Shown here piece by piece: positions 1 through 9,366 of a stretch of 64,000 bases of DNA; within the stretch, counting starts at the first letter, position 1, and every line of letters starts with the position of its first letter. A program made the position numbers and the translations under genes. Source of the DNA: Burkholderia sp. Bp8992 (GTDB lineage: Bacteria > Pseudomonadota > Gammaproteobacteria > Burkholderiales > Burkholderiaceae). Under the pieces are notes generated by a model, which searched no databases, was not told the origin of the DNA, and worked only from the letters and a program-made list of their open reading frames with translations. Where the stretch lies: contig NZ_QTQI01000004.1 of assembly GCF_003853705.1 (NCBI RefSeq), positions 363,323-427,322 of the forward strand, written 5' to 3'.

Positions 1-1
1 C

Positions 2-859
2 GCCGAGTGCGGCCAGATGCTGCCGTTCGAGCCGCCGCACTTCGGCCGCGCGGCCACCGTCGGCGGCTGCATCGCGGCCGGCCTCGCGGGCCCGCGCCGC
101 GCCGCCTGCGGCGCCCCGCGCGATTTCGTGCTCGGCGTGACGCTGATGAACGGCCGCGGCGACATGCTGCGCTTCGGCGGGCAGGTCGTGAAGAACGTCG
201 CCGGTTACGACGTATCGCGGCTGATGGCCGGCGCGCTCGGCACGCTCGGGCTGATGCTCGACCTGTCGATCAAGGTGCTGCCCATGCCCGTCGCCGAGGT
301 CACGCTGAAGTTCGAGATGACCGCGACCGACGCGGTGCGCAAGCTTAACGAATGGGGCGGCCATCCGCTGCCCGTCAGCGCAAGCGCCTGGCGCAACGGC
401 ACGCTCGTGCTGCGCCTGTCGGGCGCCGAAGCGGCCGTGAAATCCGCGAAGACGCTGCTCGGCGGCGAAGTCGTCGATGCGGTCGAAGCCGAGCGCTTCT
501 GGGCCGGCCTGCGCGAGCATACCGACCCGTTCTTCAACGGCATCCCGCCCGGCTATGCGCTGTGGCGCCTGTCGCTGCCGTCGATCACCGAACCGATGCA
601 CCTGCCCGGCACCCAGCTGATGGAATGGGGCGGCGCGCAGCGCTGGTGGATCACCGATGCCGACGCGCAGACCGTGCGCATGAGCGCGAAGCAGGCCGGC
701 GGCCACGCGACGCTGTTCCGCGCAGGTGACGCGTACGACCGCAGCGCGGGCGTGTTCACGCCGCTTCCCGCCCCGATGATGAAAATCCACCGCGGACTGA
801 AGAGCGCGTTCGATCCCGCGCGCATCTTCAACCGCGGCCGGCTCTACCCCGATCTCTGA
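2..859 (+). CDS. glcE: Glycolate oxidase, FAD-binding subunit GlcE (5' truncated by window)
   Basis: This is the C-terminal part (about 285 codons) of the second flavoprotein subunit of glycolate oxidase, which oxidises glycolate to glyoxylate at the membrane together with GlcD and GlcF. The reading frame is open from the first base, so the start lies outside the window. The FAD-binding segment is recognisable from PHFGRAATVGG and KNVAGYDVSRLMAG. The C-terminus ends in the typical FDPARIFNRGRLY stretch of the GlcD/GlcE/lactate dehydrogenase family. The iron-sulfur subunit glcF begins 7 bases after the stop, so the two are co-transcribed. The family assignment is firm; the missing glcD is presumably just upstream. 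Confidence 0.93.
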   Translation, partial: AECGQMLPFEPPHFGRAATVGGCIAAGLAGPRRAACGAPRDFVLGVTLMNGRGDMLRFGGQVVKNVAGYDVSRLMAGALGTLGLMLDLSIKVLPMPVAEVTLKFEMTATDAVRKLNEWGGHPLPVSASAWRNGTLVLRLSGAEAAVKSAKTLLGGEVVDAVEAERFWAGLREHTDPFFNGIPPGYALWRLSLPSITEPMHLPGTQLMEWGGAQRWWITDADAQTVRMSAKQAGGHATLFRAGDAYDRSAGVFTPLPAPMMKIHRGLKSAFDPARIFNRGRLYPDL

Positions 860-866
860 GGGATCG

Positions 867-2093
867 ATGCAAACGAATCTCGCCGATTTCATCCGCAACA
901 CGCCAGACGGCGACGAGGCCGACGCGATCCTGCGCAAGTGCGTGCACTGCGGGTTCTGTACCGCGACCTGCCCGACCTACCAGCTCCTCGGCGACGAACT
1001 CGACGGCCCGCGCGGCCGCATCTACCTGATCAAGCAGATGGTCGAAGGCGCGCCCGTCACGCGCAGCACGCAGCAGCACCTCGACCGCTGCCTCACGTGC
1101 CGCAGCTGCGAGACGACCTGCCCGTCCGGCGTCCAGTACGGCCGGCTCGTCGAGATCGGCCGCAAGCACGTCGAAGCACAGGTGCAGCGCCCCGTGCAGC
1201 AACGCCTCGTGCGCCGCCTGCTCGCGAGCCTCGTGCCGAATGCGGCGCTGTTCTCGCCCGTGATGCGGCTCGGCCAGCACGTGCGGCCGCTGCTGCCGAA
1301 GCGGCTGCGCGACAAGGTGCCGCCGCGCACGCGGCTGCTCGAATGGCCGCACCGCACCCACACACGCAAGATGCTGATGCTGGGCGGCTGCGTGCAGCCG
1401 TCGATGCTGCCCAACATCAACATCGCGACCGCACGCGTGCTCGACGCGCTCGGCATCGAGACGGTCGTCGCGCCCGACGCCGGCTGTTGCGGCGCGATCC
1501 GCCTGCACCTGAACTATCACGACGAAGCGCTCGACGACGCGCGCCGCAACATCGACGCGTGGTGGCCGCACGTCGAACAGGGTGCCGAGGCGATCGTGAT
1601 GAATGCGTCGGGCTGCGGCGCGACGGTGCTCGAATATGCGCACCTGTTGCGCGACGATCCGGCTTACGCGGAGAAGGCGCAGCGCATCGTGTCGCTGACG
1701 CGCGACATCTCCGACGTGCTGCTCGCGTTCGAGGCCGAACTCGCGACGCTCGCGCGGCGCCGCGCGATCCATACGGTCGCGTACCACCCGCCGTGCACGC
1801 TGCAGCACGGCCAGCAGTCGCGCGGCAAGGTCGAACGGCTGCTCGAGACGCTCGGCATCGACGTGCGGCTGCCGGCCGACAGCCATCTGTGCTGCGGCTC
1901 GGCCGGCACCTATTCGCTGACGCAGCCGTCGCTGTCGTACCGGTTGCGCAAGCAGAAGCTGCTGAAGCTGCAGGCGCTCGAGCCGCAGATGATCGTGTCC
2001 GGCAACATCGGCTGCATCGCCCACCTGCAGAGCGGCACGCAGATTCCGGTCGCCCACTGGGTCCAGCTCGTCGAGCATCTGCTGTACGGCTGA
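867..2093 (+). CDS. glcF: Glycolate oxidase iron-sulfur subunit GlcF
   Basis: A 408-residue electron-transfer subunit of glycolate oxidase. Two [4Fe-4S] ferredoxin motifs are visible near the N-terminus: CVHCGFCTATCP (Cys 25, 28, 31, 35) and CLTCRSCETTCP (Cys 75, 78, 81, 85). The C-terminal half carries the two CCG motifs (AGCCGAI and LCCGSAGTY) of the heterodisulfide reductase-like cysteine-rich domain. Length matches the family (about 405-410). It follows glcE by 7 bases, so it lies in the same operon and passes electrons from the flavin subunits towards the quinone pool. Confidence 0.95.
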   Translation: MQTNLADFIRNTPDGDEADAILRKCVHCGFCTATCPTYQLLGDELDGPRGRIYLIKQMVEGAPVTRSTQQHLDRCLTCRSCETTCPSGVQYGRLVEIGRKHVEAQVQRPVQQRLVRRLLASLVPNAALFSPVMRLGQHVRPLLPKRLRDKVPPRTRLLEWPHRTHTRKMLMLGGCVQPSMLPNINIATARVLDALGIETVVAPDAGCCGAIRLHLNYHDEALDDARRNIDAWWPHVEQGAEAIVMNASGCGATVLEYAHLLRDDPAYAEKAQRIVSLTRDISDVLLAFEAELATLARRRAIHTVAYHPPCTLQHGQQSRGKVERLLETLGIDVRLPADSHLCCGSAGTYSLTQPSLSYRLRKQKLLKLQALEPQMIVSGNIGCIAHLQSGTQIPVAHWVQLVEHLLYG

Positions 2094-2132
2094 GCGCTGC
2101 TCCCCCAATGACGGGCTGGCGCGCAGCGTCCG

Positions 2133-2138
2133 TATAAT
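2133..2138 (+). promoter_or_regulatory. Candidate -10 box (TATAAT) for yggS-proC
   Basis: A perfect TATAAT lies in the gap after glcF. A transcript from it would begin near 2145. That is downstream of the first in-frame ATG at 2137, so the yggS start must be the later ATG at 2224. No good -35 box is seen at 17 bases (the nearest, ATGACG, is 19 bases away), so an activator or an extended spacing may be involved. Confidence 0.5.
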
Positions 2139-2223
2139 GAGCGGATCGATGCGGCGCGTGTCGCGGCGCATCGGCTTCATGCCCGCTTCCGTGGCTGCTT
2201 CCGTGCCTGCTTTCGTGCCCGTC

Positions 2224-2922
2224 ATGTCCGATCTTGCCGCCCGTCTCGCATCCGTTCATCGCCGCATTGCCGACGCCGCCCGCGCGGCCGGCCGCGATCC
2301 CGCCGCCATTGCGCTGCTCGCCGTGTCGAAGACGTTTCCCGCCGACGACGTGCGCGCCGCACATGCGGCCGGGCAACGCGCATTCGGCGAAAACTACGTG
2401 CAGGAATCGATCGACAAGATCGACGCGCTCGCCGACCTGCGCTCGAGCCTCGAATGGCATTTCATCGGGCCGTTGCAATCGAACAAGACGCGCCCTGTCG
2501 CCGAGCGTTTCGACTGGGTCCATTCGGTCGACCGGCTGAAGATCGCGCAGCGCCTGTCGGAACAGCGCCCCGCGCACCTGCCGCCGCTCAATGTGTGCGT
2601 ACAGGTGAACATCAGCGGCGAGGCGTCGAAGAGCGGCGTCGCGCCGGCCGACGTCGCCGAGGTCGCACGCGCGGTCGCCGCGCTGCCGTCGCTGCGGCTG
2701 CGCGGCCTGATGGCGATTCCCGAACCGGCCGGCGACACCGATGCGCAACGCGTGCCGCATCGCGCGCTGCGCGCGCTGTTCGACACGTTGCGCGCCGACG
2801 GCCTGCCGCTCGACACGCTGTCGATGGGCATGTCCGCCGATCTCGACGCGGCCGTGCTCGAAGGTGCGACGATCGTGCGCGTCGGCACCGCGATCTTCGG
2901 CGCGCGCGATTACTCGCACTGA
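2224..2922 (+). CDS. yggS: YggS/PLPBP family pyridoxal-phosphate homeostasis protein
   Basis: A 232-residue non-catalytic PLP-binding protein of the YggS/PROSC family, which holds pyridoxal 5'-phosphate and keeps cellular vitamin B6 and amino-acid pools in balance. Family signatures: AVSKTFPADDV, carrying the PLP-binding lysine, FGENYVQES, WHFIGPLQSNK and the C-terminal LSMGMSADLDAA. The start at 2224 (MSDLAARLASV) gives the usual family length. An in-frame ATG at 2137 would add 29 residues but overlaps the TATAAT box, so it was rejected. proC follows after 52 bases; yggS-proC linkage is common in proteobacteria. Confidence 0.93.
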   Translation: MSDLAARLASVHRRIADAARAAGRDPAAIALLAVSKTFPADDVRAAHAAGQRAFGENYVQESIDKIDALADLRSSLEWHFIGPLQSNKTRPVAERFDWVHSVDRLKIAQRLSEQRPAHLPPLNVCVQVNISGEASKSGVAPADVAEVARAVAALPSLRLRGLMAIPEPAGDTDAQRVPHRALRALFDTLRADGLPLDTLSMGMSADLDAAVLEGATIVRVGTAIFGARDYSH

Positions 2923-2974
2923 GCGCCGCGCCCGCTTCCGCCTTTCCGTTCACTCACTTGCTCATTCGGACATC

Positions 2975-3787
2975 ATGAAAATCGCATTCATCGGCGGCGG
3001 CAACATGGCCGCGGCCCTGATCGGCGGCCTGATCAAGCGCGGCGTCGCCGCCGACGGCCTGTATGCCATCGACGTCAACGAAGACGTTCGCGCGCGCGCC
3101 GCGCAGCAATTCGGCGTGCGCACCGGCGCGGCCATCGACGCGACGCTCGCCGGTTACGACGCGATCGTGCTCGCGGTGAAGCCGCAGGTGCTGAAGGACG
3201 TCGCGCAGGCGCTCGCGCCGCACCTGACGTCGCAGCTCGTGATCAGCATCGCGGCCGGCATCCGCGGCACGGATATCGCGCGCTGGCTCGGCGACTACGT
3301 GCGCGTCGTGCGCACGATGCCGAACACGCCCGCGCTGGTCGGCATGGGCGTGACGGGCCTCGCCGCACTGCCGGGCGTCGATGCGGCGGGCCGCGAACTC
3401 GCGTCGAACGTGCTCGGCGCGGTCGGCGAGATCGTGTGGTTCGACGACGAATCGCAGCTCGACGCCGTCACGGCCATTTCGGGCAGCGGCCCCGCGTACG
3501 TCTTCTATTTCATCGAGGCGCTGCAGGAAGCCGCGCGCCGCCTTGGCATGAACGACGAACAGGGCCGCGCGCTCGCGGTCGCGACGTTCACGGGCGCCGC
3601 GCAACTGGCCGCGCAATCGGGCGAGCCGGCGAGCGTGCTGCGCGAACGCGTGACGTCGAAGGGCGGCACGACGGCCGCCGCGCTCGCGGCATTCGATGCG
3701 CAGGGCGTGAAGGAAGCGATCGTGCGCGGCGCGCTCGCGGCCGAAGCGCGCGCGAAGGAAATGGGCGACGAGCTCGGCCGCGCGTAA
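2975..3787 (+). CDS. proC: Pyrroline-5-carboxylate reductase ProC
   Basis: A 270-residue NAD(P)H-dependent enzyme that reduces 1-pyrroline-5-carboxylate to L-proline, the last step of proline synthesis. The Rossmann motif IGGGNMAAALIGG sits at residues 5-17. Other family marks are AVKPQVL, the MPNTPALVG loop and the C-terminal ISGSGPAYVF and RVTSKGGTTAAAL blocks. Length matches E. coli ProC (269). The chosen ATG starts exactly at the beginning of family homology. It is the second gene of the yggS-proC pair and ends at a shared terminator facing ubiA. Confidence 0.96.
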   Translation: MKIAFIGGGNMAAALIGGLIKRGVAADGLYAIDVNEDVRARAAQQFGVRTGAAIDATLAGYDAIVLAVKPQVLKDVAQALAPHLTSQLVISIAAGIRGTDIARWLGDYVRVVRTMPNTPALVGMGVTGLAALPGVDAAGRELASNVLGAVGEIVWFDDESQLDAVTAISGSGPAYVFYFIEALQEAARRLGMNDEQGRALAVATFTGAAQLAAQSGEPASVLRERVTSKGGTTAAALAAFDAQGVKEAIVRGALAAEARAKEMGDELGRA

Positions 3788-3824
3788 GCGCGACCGCGGC
3801 GCCGGTTTTGCCGGCGCCGGACGT

Positions 3825-3852
3825 AAAAAAGCGACCGGCAGGTCGCTTTTTC
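3825..3852. terminator. Bidirectional intrinsic terminator between proC and ubiA
   Basis: A 12-bp stem AAAAAAGCGACC / GGTCGCTTTTTC with a GGCA loop lies between the convergent stops of proC and ubiA. The A-run on one side and the T-run on the other let it end transcription in both directions. Confidence 0.85.
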
Positions 3853-3887
3853 GTTGGCGCCGCGCACAAGGACGCGCGGTGTGTCGT

Positions 3888-4751
3888 TCAGTTGCCGGCC
3901 AGCAGGTAATGCGCGGCGATCCCCGCGAACAGCACGCCGCCGAGCCAGTTGTTGTGCCGGAATGCCGCGAAGCACGGCATCCGTTCGCGATCCTTGATCA
4001 GCGTGTAGTGATACAGCGCGCAGCCGGCCGCGGCGGCCCAGCCGGCCCAGTACACGAGACCGAAGCCGAGCGTCGCGCCGATCCACACGTAGATACCGAG
4101 CGTCACCGCGTAGCACGCCATCACGGCCGCGACGTCGAAGCGGCCGAACGTCAGCGCGGACGTGCGGATGCCGATCTTGATGTCGTCGTCGCGATCGACC
4201 ATCGCATATTCGGTGTCGTACGCGACCGACCAGAAGATGTTCGCGACCAGCATCACCCACGCGATCGTCGGCACCGTGTCCTGCACGGCCGCGAACGCCA
4301 TCGGGATGCCGAAGCCGAACGCGATGCCGAGATAGGCCTGCGGAATCGCGAAGAAGCGCTTCATGAACGGATACGAGCCCGCGACGAACAGCGCGACGAC
4401 GGACAGCTCCTTCGTCAGCGCGTTCAGCGGCAGGATCAGCAGGAACGCGATGAACGACAGCCCGACCGCGATCGCGACGGCCTCCCATGCGTGGATCTTG
4501 CCCGACGTCAGCGGCCGGTCGGCCGTGCGCTTCACGTGACGGTCGAAATCTCGGTCGGCGTAGTCGTTCATCGCGCAGCCGGCCGAACGCATCAGCAGCG
4601 TGCCGAGCGTGAAGATTACGAGCAGCGGCCAGCGCGGATGGCCGTCCGACGCGATCCACAGCGCGTTGAGCGTCGGCCACAGCAGCAGCAGGCTGCCGAT
4701 CGGCTTGTCCATCCGGACGAGCCGCAGATACAGGGGAAAGCGGGCAAGCAT
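3888..4751 (-). CDS. ubiA: 4-hydroxybenzoate octaprenyltransferase UbiA
   Basis: A 287-residue integral membrane prenyltransferase that attaches the polyprenyl tail to 4-hydroxybenzoate, the first membrane step of ubiquinone synthesis. Both aspartate-rich, Mg-diphosphate-binding motifs are present: [12 protein letters not shown] and [14 protein letters not shown]. About eight hydrophobic segments are visible. The start at 4751 ([19 protein letters not shown]) matches the usual family start; an in-frame ATG at 4781 would add ten residues. Neither has an obvious ribosome-binding site, so the start is uncertain. The region just upstream holds the dps remnant. Confidence 0.93.
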   Translation of the reverse strand: MLARFPLYLRLVRMDKPIGSLLLLWPTLNALWIASDGHPRWPLLVIFTLGTLLMRSAGCAMNDYADRDFDRHVKRTADRPLTSGKIHAWEAVAIAVGLSFIAFLLILPLNALTKELSVVALFVAGSYPFMKRFFAIPQAYLGIAFGFGIPMAFAAVQDTVPTIAWVMLVANIFWSVAYDTEYAMVDRDDDIKIGIRTSALTFGRFDVAAVMACYAVTLGIYVWIGATLGFGLVYWAGWAAAAGCALYHYTLIKDRERMPCFAAFRHNNWLGGVLFAGIAAHYLLAGN

Positions 4752-4968
4752 GGCGAAGCACCGGGAAGATAACCCCGGCATTTTAGAGCCGAGCGGCGCT
4801 TCGCGTCATGTCGGAACGACCCGCAGCCGGCTGCCGACGGGTGCGCATACGCGGCCTGGGCCCGCCATACGCGGCTGTGCCGCAACGCGCATCAATCAAG
4901 GGACAGATTCGCCACGTCGGCGGATTGGGCCGACGGGCACCCTGCCCCGGCCGTGCCGCGCTTGGCGC

Positions 4969-5134
4969 GAGTAGCGACCGTAGCATCCAGGCGGTCTTTT
5001 CATGCGCCTGCAGCGCGCTGCGTCAGCAGGTCGGCGGTCGGTTCGTCGCTCGCCGCAGGCCTTCCGCGATCGTCTTGCAGTGCGTGTCGCTGATGCCGAC
5101 GTCGATCGGCGCGGGACGAATCTTTCCGGCCATG
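4969..5134 (-). pseudogene. dps: dps remnant: start and end of a Dps ferritin with the middle deleted
   Basis: On the minus strand, a perfect start context (AAGGAGT, then ATG at 5134) begins MAGKIRPAPIDVGISD and continues KTIAEGLRR, which resembles the N-terminus of Dps (DNA-binding protein from starved cells). The frame then jumps. In the next frame the sequence reads DEPTADLLTQR, and after a second one-base shift HEKTAWMLRSLLA, which resembles the Dps C-terminus. Roughly 115-120 central codons, including the ferroxidase site, are absent. In B. pseudomallei an intact dpsA follows katG and is co-transcribed with it, so position and strand fit. The call rests on remembered family sequences, not on an alignment. 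Confidence 0.75.
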
Positions 5135-5209
5135 GTACGGACTCCTTATTCAATGAACCAAGGCCATGAAAACGAATCCGACTACCTGGCTGTCGATCGC
5201 GCGCCGCGT

Positions 5210-5365
5210 TCAGGCGGCCGCGATCGCGCGCAGCGCTTGCGACACCAGTTCGGCCACACCGCCGATGACGATCGCGAATCCGACTACGTACCGCGCGATC
5301 TCGGCCGGCGCCCGCACCTTCGGCGCCGCCAATGCGGCGCGCATGTTCAATATCATTTGCGTCAT
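5210..5365 (-). CDS. Small predicted membrane protein, 51 aa, function unknown
   Basis: A 51-codon ORF preceded by a strong ribosome-binding site (GAAGGAGTGACGATC then ATG). It reads MTQMILNMRAALAAPK, followed by a basic/polar stretch and one hydrophobic segment (YVVGFAIVIGGVAELV, about residues 26-41), so a single-pass membrane protein is likely. It lies between katG and the dps remnant on the same strand, but behind a hairpin terminator, so its transcription may be independent of katG. I do not recognise the family. The strong Shine-Dalgarno and the membrane-like composition are the only support that it is real. Confidence 0.5.
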   Translation of the reverse strand: MTQMILNMRAALAAPKVRAPAEIARYVVGFAIVIGGVAELVSQALRAIAAA

Positions 5366-5402
5366 GATCGTCACTCCTTCAACGAAACCCGTGGTCCAGT
5401 AG

Positions 5403-5430
5403 AAACGGCCGGTCGGACGACCGGCCGTTT
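5403..5430 (-). terminator. Intrinsic terminator or attenuating hairpin after katG
   Basis: A perfect 12-bp inverted repeat AAACGGCCGGTC / GACCGGCCGTTT with a 4-base loop, 38 bases after the katG stop. The T-tract is short (TTT), so it may only partly stop transcription into the 51-aa ORF and the dps remnant. Confidence 0.65.
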
Positions 5431-5467
5431 CCCGTTACTGCCTCGCCGCGCTACCGCACGGCGACGT

Positions 5468-7666
<2,199 letters not shown>

Positions 7667-7755
7667 TTACTTGCTCGTAGGCCCCCACGTGCCGGGCGCG
7701 GTTCGTGGAGCATTGCGGGGGATAAGAAACTGAACAGGCAGGTCCTCCTGTCGTA

Positions 7756-7884
7756 CTACGGGATGTCGTGCGCGGCATTCGGCACGCGTTCCCGCCGCGA
7801 CGCGCCGCAGGCGAGGCGCCCGGGGAAGCGGCTGCCGGCAGTCGTCGTGCCGGCGATGCGCGTGGTGTTCCAGCTTTCGGGCAT
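7756..7884 (-). CDS. Small ORF upstream of katG, 42 aa, function unknown
   Basis: A 42-codon ORF beginning MPESWNTTRIAGTTTAG, with a GAGGGAG ribosome-binding site 6-7 bases before the ATG. It is polar and arginine-rich, with one cysteine and no membrane segment. It lies between a 45-aa ORF and katG on the same strand and would be translated from the katG transcript if that transcript starts near 8150. I do not recognise it. It could be a leader peptide or a chance ORF. Confidence 0.35.
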   Translation of the reverse strand: MPESWNTTRIAGTTTAGSRFPGRLACGASRRERVPNAAHDIP

Positions 7885-7950
7885 GCAATGCTCCCTCATG
7901 ACTCGACGGCGGGTAAATCGGGGGAACACAGGACCGGCGTGCGGCGGCAC

Positions 7951-8088
7951 TCATCCGCCATACACACGGTCCGCCAGGTACGCGAACGCAATCGGACGCA
8001 GGCTGCGGACCGCCGCCCTGGCGCGATATACGACCGCGTCGCGCGACGGCATGTTCCGCTGCGCGTGCTGCAATACCGACCGCATCAT
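7951..8088 (-). CDS. Small basic ORF at the head of the katG transcript, 45 aa
   Basis: A 45-codon ORF (MMRSVLQHAQRNMPSRDAVV at its start, AFAYLADRVYGG at its end) with a near-perfect ribosome-binding site AAAGGAGGAT 4-5 bases before tandem ATGs. It is rich in arginine and alanine. It is the first ORF after the AT-rich control region downstream of oxyR. No family was recognised. The strong Shine-Dalgarno is unusual for a spurious ORF, which is why it is listed. Confidence 0.45.
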   Translation of the reverse strand: MMRSVLQHAQRNMPSRDAVVYRARAAVRSLRPIAFAYLADRVYGG

Positions 8089-8099
8089 GACATCCTCCT

Positions 8100-8213
8100 T
8101 TGACGCTTGCATCGAGCGTGCGGACCGTACGCCGGCATGACGCCGATCCATGTAGAAGATTCTATCTACATCTATCGATTAATTGAATTTAATAAATTTC
8201 ATCTATGCGATAG
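8100..8213 (-). promoter_or_regulatory. AT-rich control region of the katG transcript, candidate OxyR sites
   Basis: In a genome of about 67% GC, 8150-8215 is strikingly AT-rich. Read on the minus strand, TAGAAT (8164-8159) is a good -10 box with a poor -35 about 17-18 bases upstream, as expected of an activated promoter. A palindrome TAGAA-GA-TTCTA covers 8153-8164. On the plus strand, TCTATC occurs at 8161-8166 and 8171-8176, one helical turn apart, and CTATGCGATAG lies at 8203-8213. These CTAT/ATAG elements resemble OxyR half-sites (ATAG and CTAT blocks). Binding itself is inferred. Confidence 0.5.
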
Positions 8214-8244
8214 GGAAAAATAAACGGGGTCGCAAGACCCCGTT
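8214..8244 (-). terminator. Intrinsic terminator of oxyR
   Basis: Minus-strand stem AACGGGGTC / GACCCCGTT (8244-8236 and 8231-8223) with a TTGC loop, followed by TATTTTT. It lies 36 bases past the oxyR stop and separates oxyR from the katG transcript. Confidence 0.85.
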
Positions 8245-8279
8245 CATCATGCCGCCACAGGTATGTGCGCGATGCGCGC

Positions 8280-9239
8280 TCAGTTCATCGTGGCCGGCAT
8301 GTCGAGCTTCGCCACGCCCGGCAGCTCGCATGCGGCAATCGCGTCGCTGATCGCGTCGATCGCCGGCATCCGCGTGAAGCTCTTGCGCCACACGAGCACC
8401 ACGCGGCGGTCGGGCACCGGTTCGTTGAACGGCACGTACGACAGCAGCTCGGCGTCGGGGCCGTTCGCGCGCGGGCCGACCTCGGCCACCGACATCCGCG
8501 GCAGCACGGTGATGCCGACGCCGCTCGCGACCATGTGGCGAATGGTCTCGAGCGACGAGCCCTCGAAGGTCTTCTGGATGCCGTCGGCCGTTTGCGAGAA
8601 GCGCATCAGCTCCGGGCACACGCCGAGCACGTGATCGCGGAAGCAATGGCCGTTGCCGAGCAGCAGCATGGTTTCCTGCTTCAGGTCCTCGGCGTCGATT
8701 TCCTCGCGTTTCTCCCACGGATGGCCGGCCGGCAATGCGACGACGAACGGCTCGTCGTACAGCGGGCGCACCATCAGGCCGGTTTCCGGGAACGGAAGCG
8801 CCATGATCGCGGCGTCGATCTCGCCCTGCTTCAGCAGTTCGAGCAGCTTCAGCGTGTAGTTCTCCTGCAGCATCAGCGGCATCTGCGGAACACGCTGGAT
8901 CATTTGCTTGACGAGCGTCGGCAGCAGGTACGGCCCGATCGTGTAGATCACGCCGAGACGGAACGGACCGACCAGCGGGTCCTTGCCCTGCTTCGCGATC
9001 TCCTTGATCGCGAAGGTCTGCTCGAGCACGCGCTGCGCCTGCGTGACGATCTGGTCACCGATCGGCGTCACGCTCACTTCACTCGCGCCGCGCTCGAAAA
9101 TCTGCACGTTGAGCTCGTCTTCAAGCTTCTTGATCGCCACCGACAGCGTCGGCTGGCTCACGAAGCAGGCTTCGGCCGCGCGGCCGAAATGCCGTTCGCG
9201 CGCGACCGCGACGATGTATTTCAATTCAGTCAGCGTCAT
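8280..9239 (-). CDS. oxyR: LysR-family hydrogen peroxide sensor OxyR
   Basis: A 319-residue LysR-type regulator. The N-terminal winged helix-turn-helix (about residues 1-60) includes HFGRAAEACFVSQPTLS. The redox switch is intact: Cys199 and Cys208 in NGHCFRDHVLGVCPE fall exactly at E. coli OxyR numbering. Oxidation by peroxide forms a disulfide and switches on katG, ahp and dps-type genes. It sits between recG and katG on the same strand, an arrangement known in betaproteobacteria. Its own TATAAA-like -10 lies around 9277-9282, near a GATAGG element that could serve autoregulation. Confidence 0.95.
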   Translation of the reverse strand: MTLTELKYIVAVARERHFGRAAEACFVSQPTLSVAIKKLEDELNVQIFERGASEVSVTPIGDQIVTQAQRVLEQTFAIKEIAKQGKDPLVGPFRLGVIYTIGPYLLPTLVKQMIQRVPQMPLMLQENYTLKLLELLKQGEIDAAIMALPFPETGLMVRPLYDEPFVVALPAGHPWEKREEIDAEDLKQETMLLLGNGHCFRDHVLGVCPELMRFSQTADGIQKTFEGSSLETIRHMVASGVGITVLPRMSVAEVGPRANGPDAELLSYVPFNEPVPDRRVVLVWRKSFTRMPAIDAISDAIAACELPGVAKLDMPATMN

Positions 9240-9366
9240 TGTGGGTCAATCAGAGATATACAGGCGATAGGTTTAATTTATACACCCTCTGGCACCGGTT
9301 CGCCAAGTTTCTCGGCATCGCGATGCATCGATCGACGTTCTTTCGATCCGGCCCCGGGCCGGCAAA

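Noticed and set aside
2137-2223. An N-terminal extension of YggS from the ATG at 2137
   Set aside because: That ATG overlaps the TATAAT box at 2133-2138, and the added 29 residues do not resemble YggS.
3505-4761. A 418-codon minus-strand frame running through the proC-ubiA junction
   Set aside because: It overlaps both real genes and the shared terminator; composition is that of a shadow.
9340-9366. CCGGCC/GGCCGG hairpin after recG as a terminator
   Set aside because: The loop is too tight and no T-run follows on the minus strand. It may be only a GC-rich palindrome; left out of the feature list.
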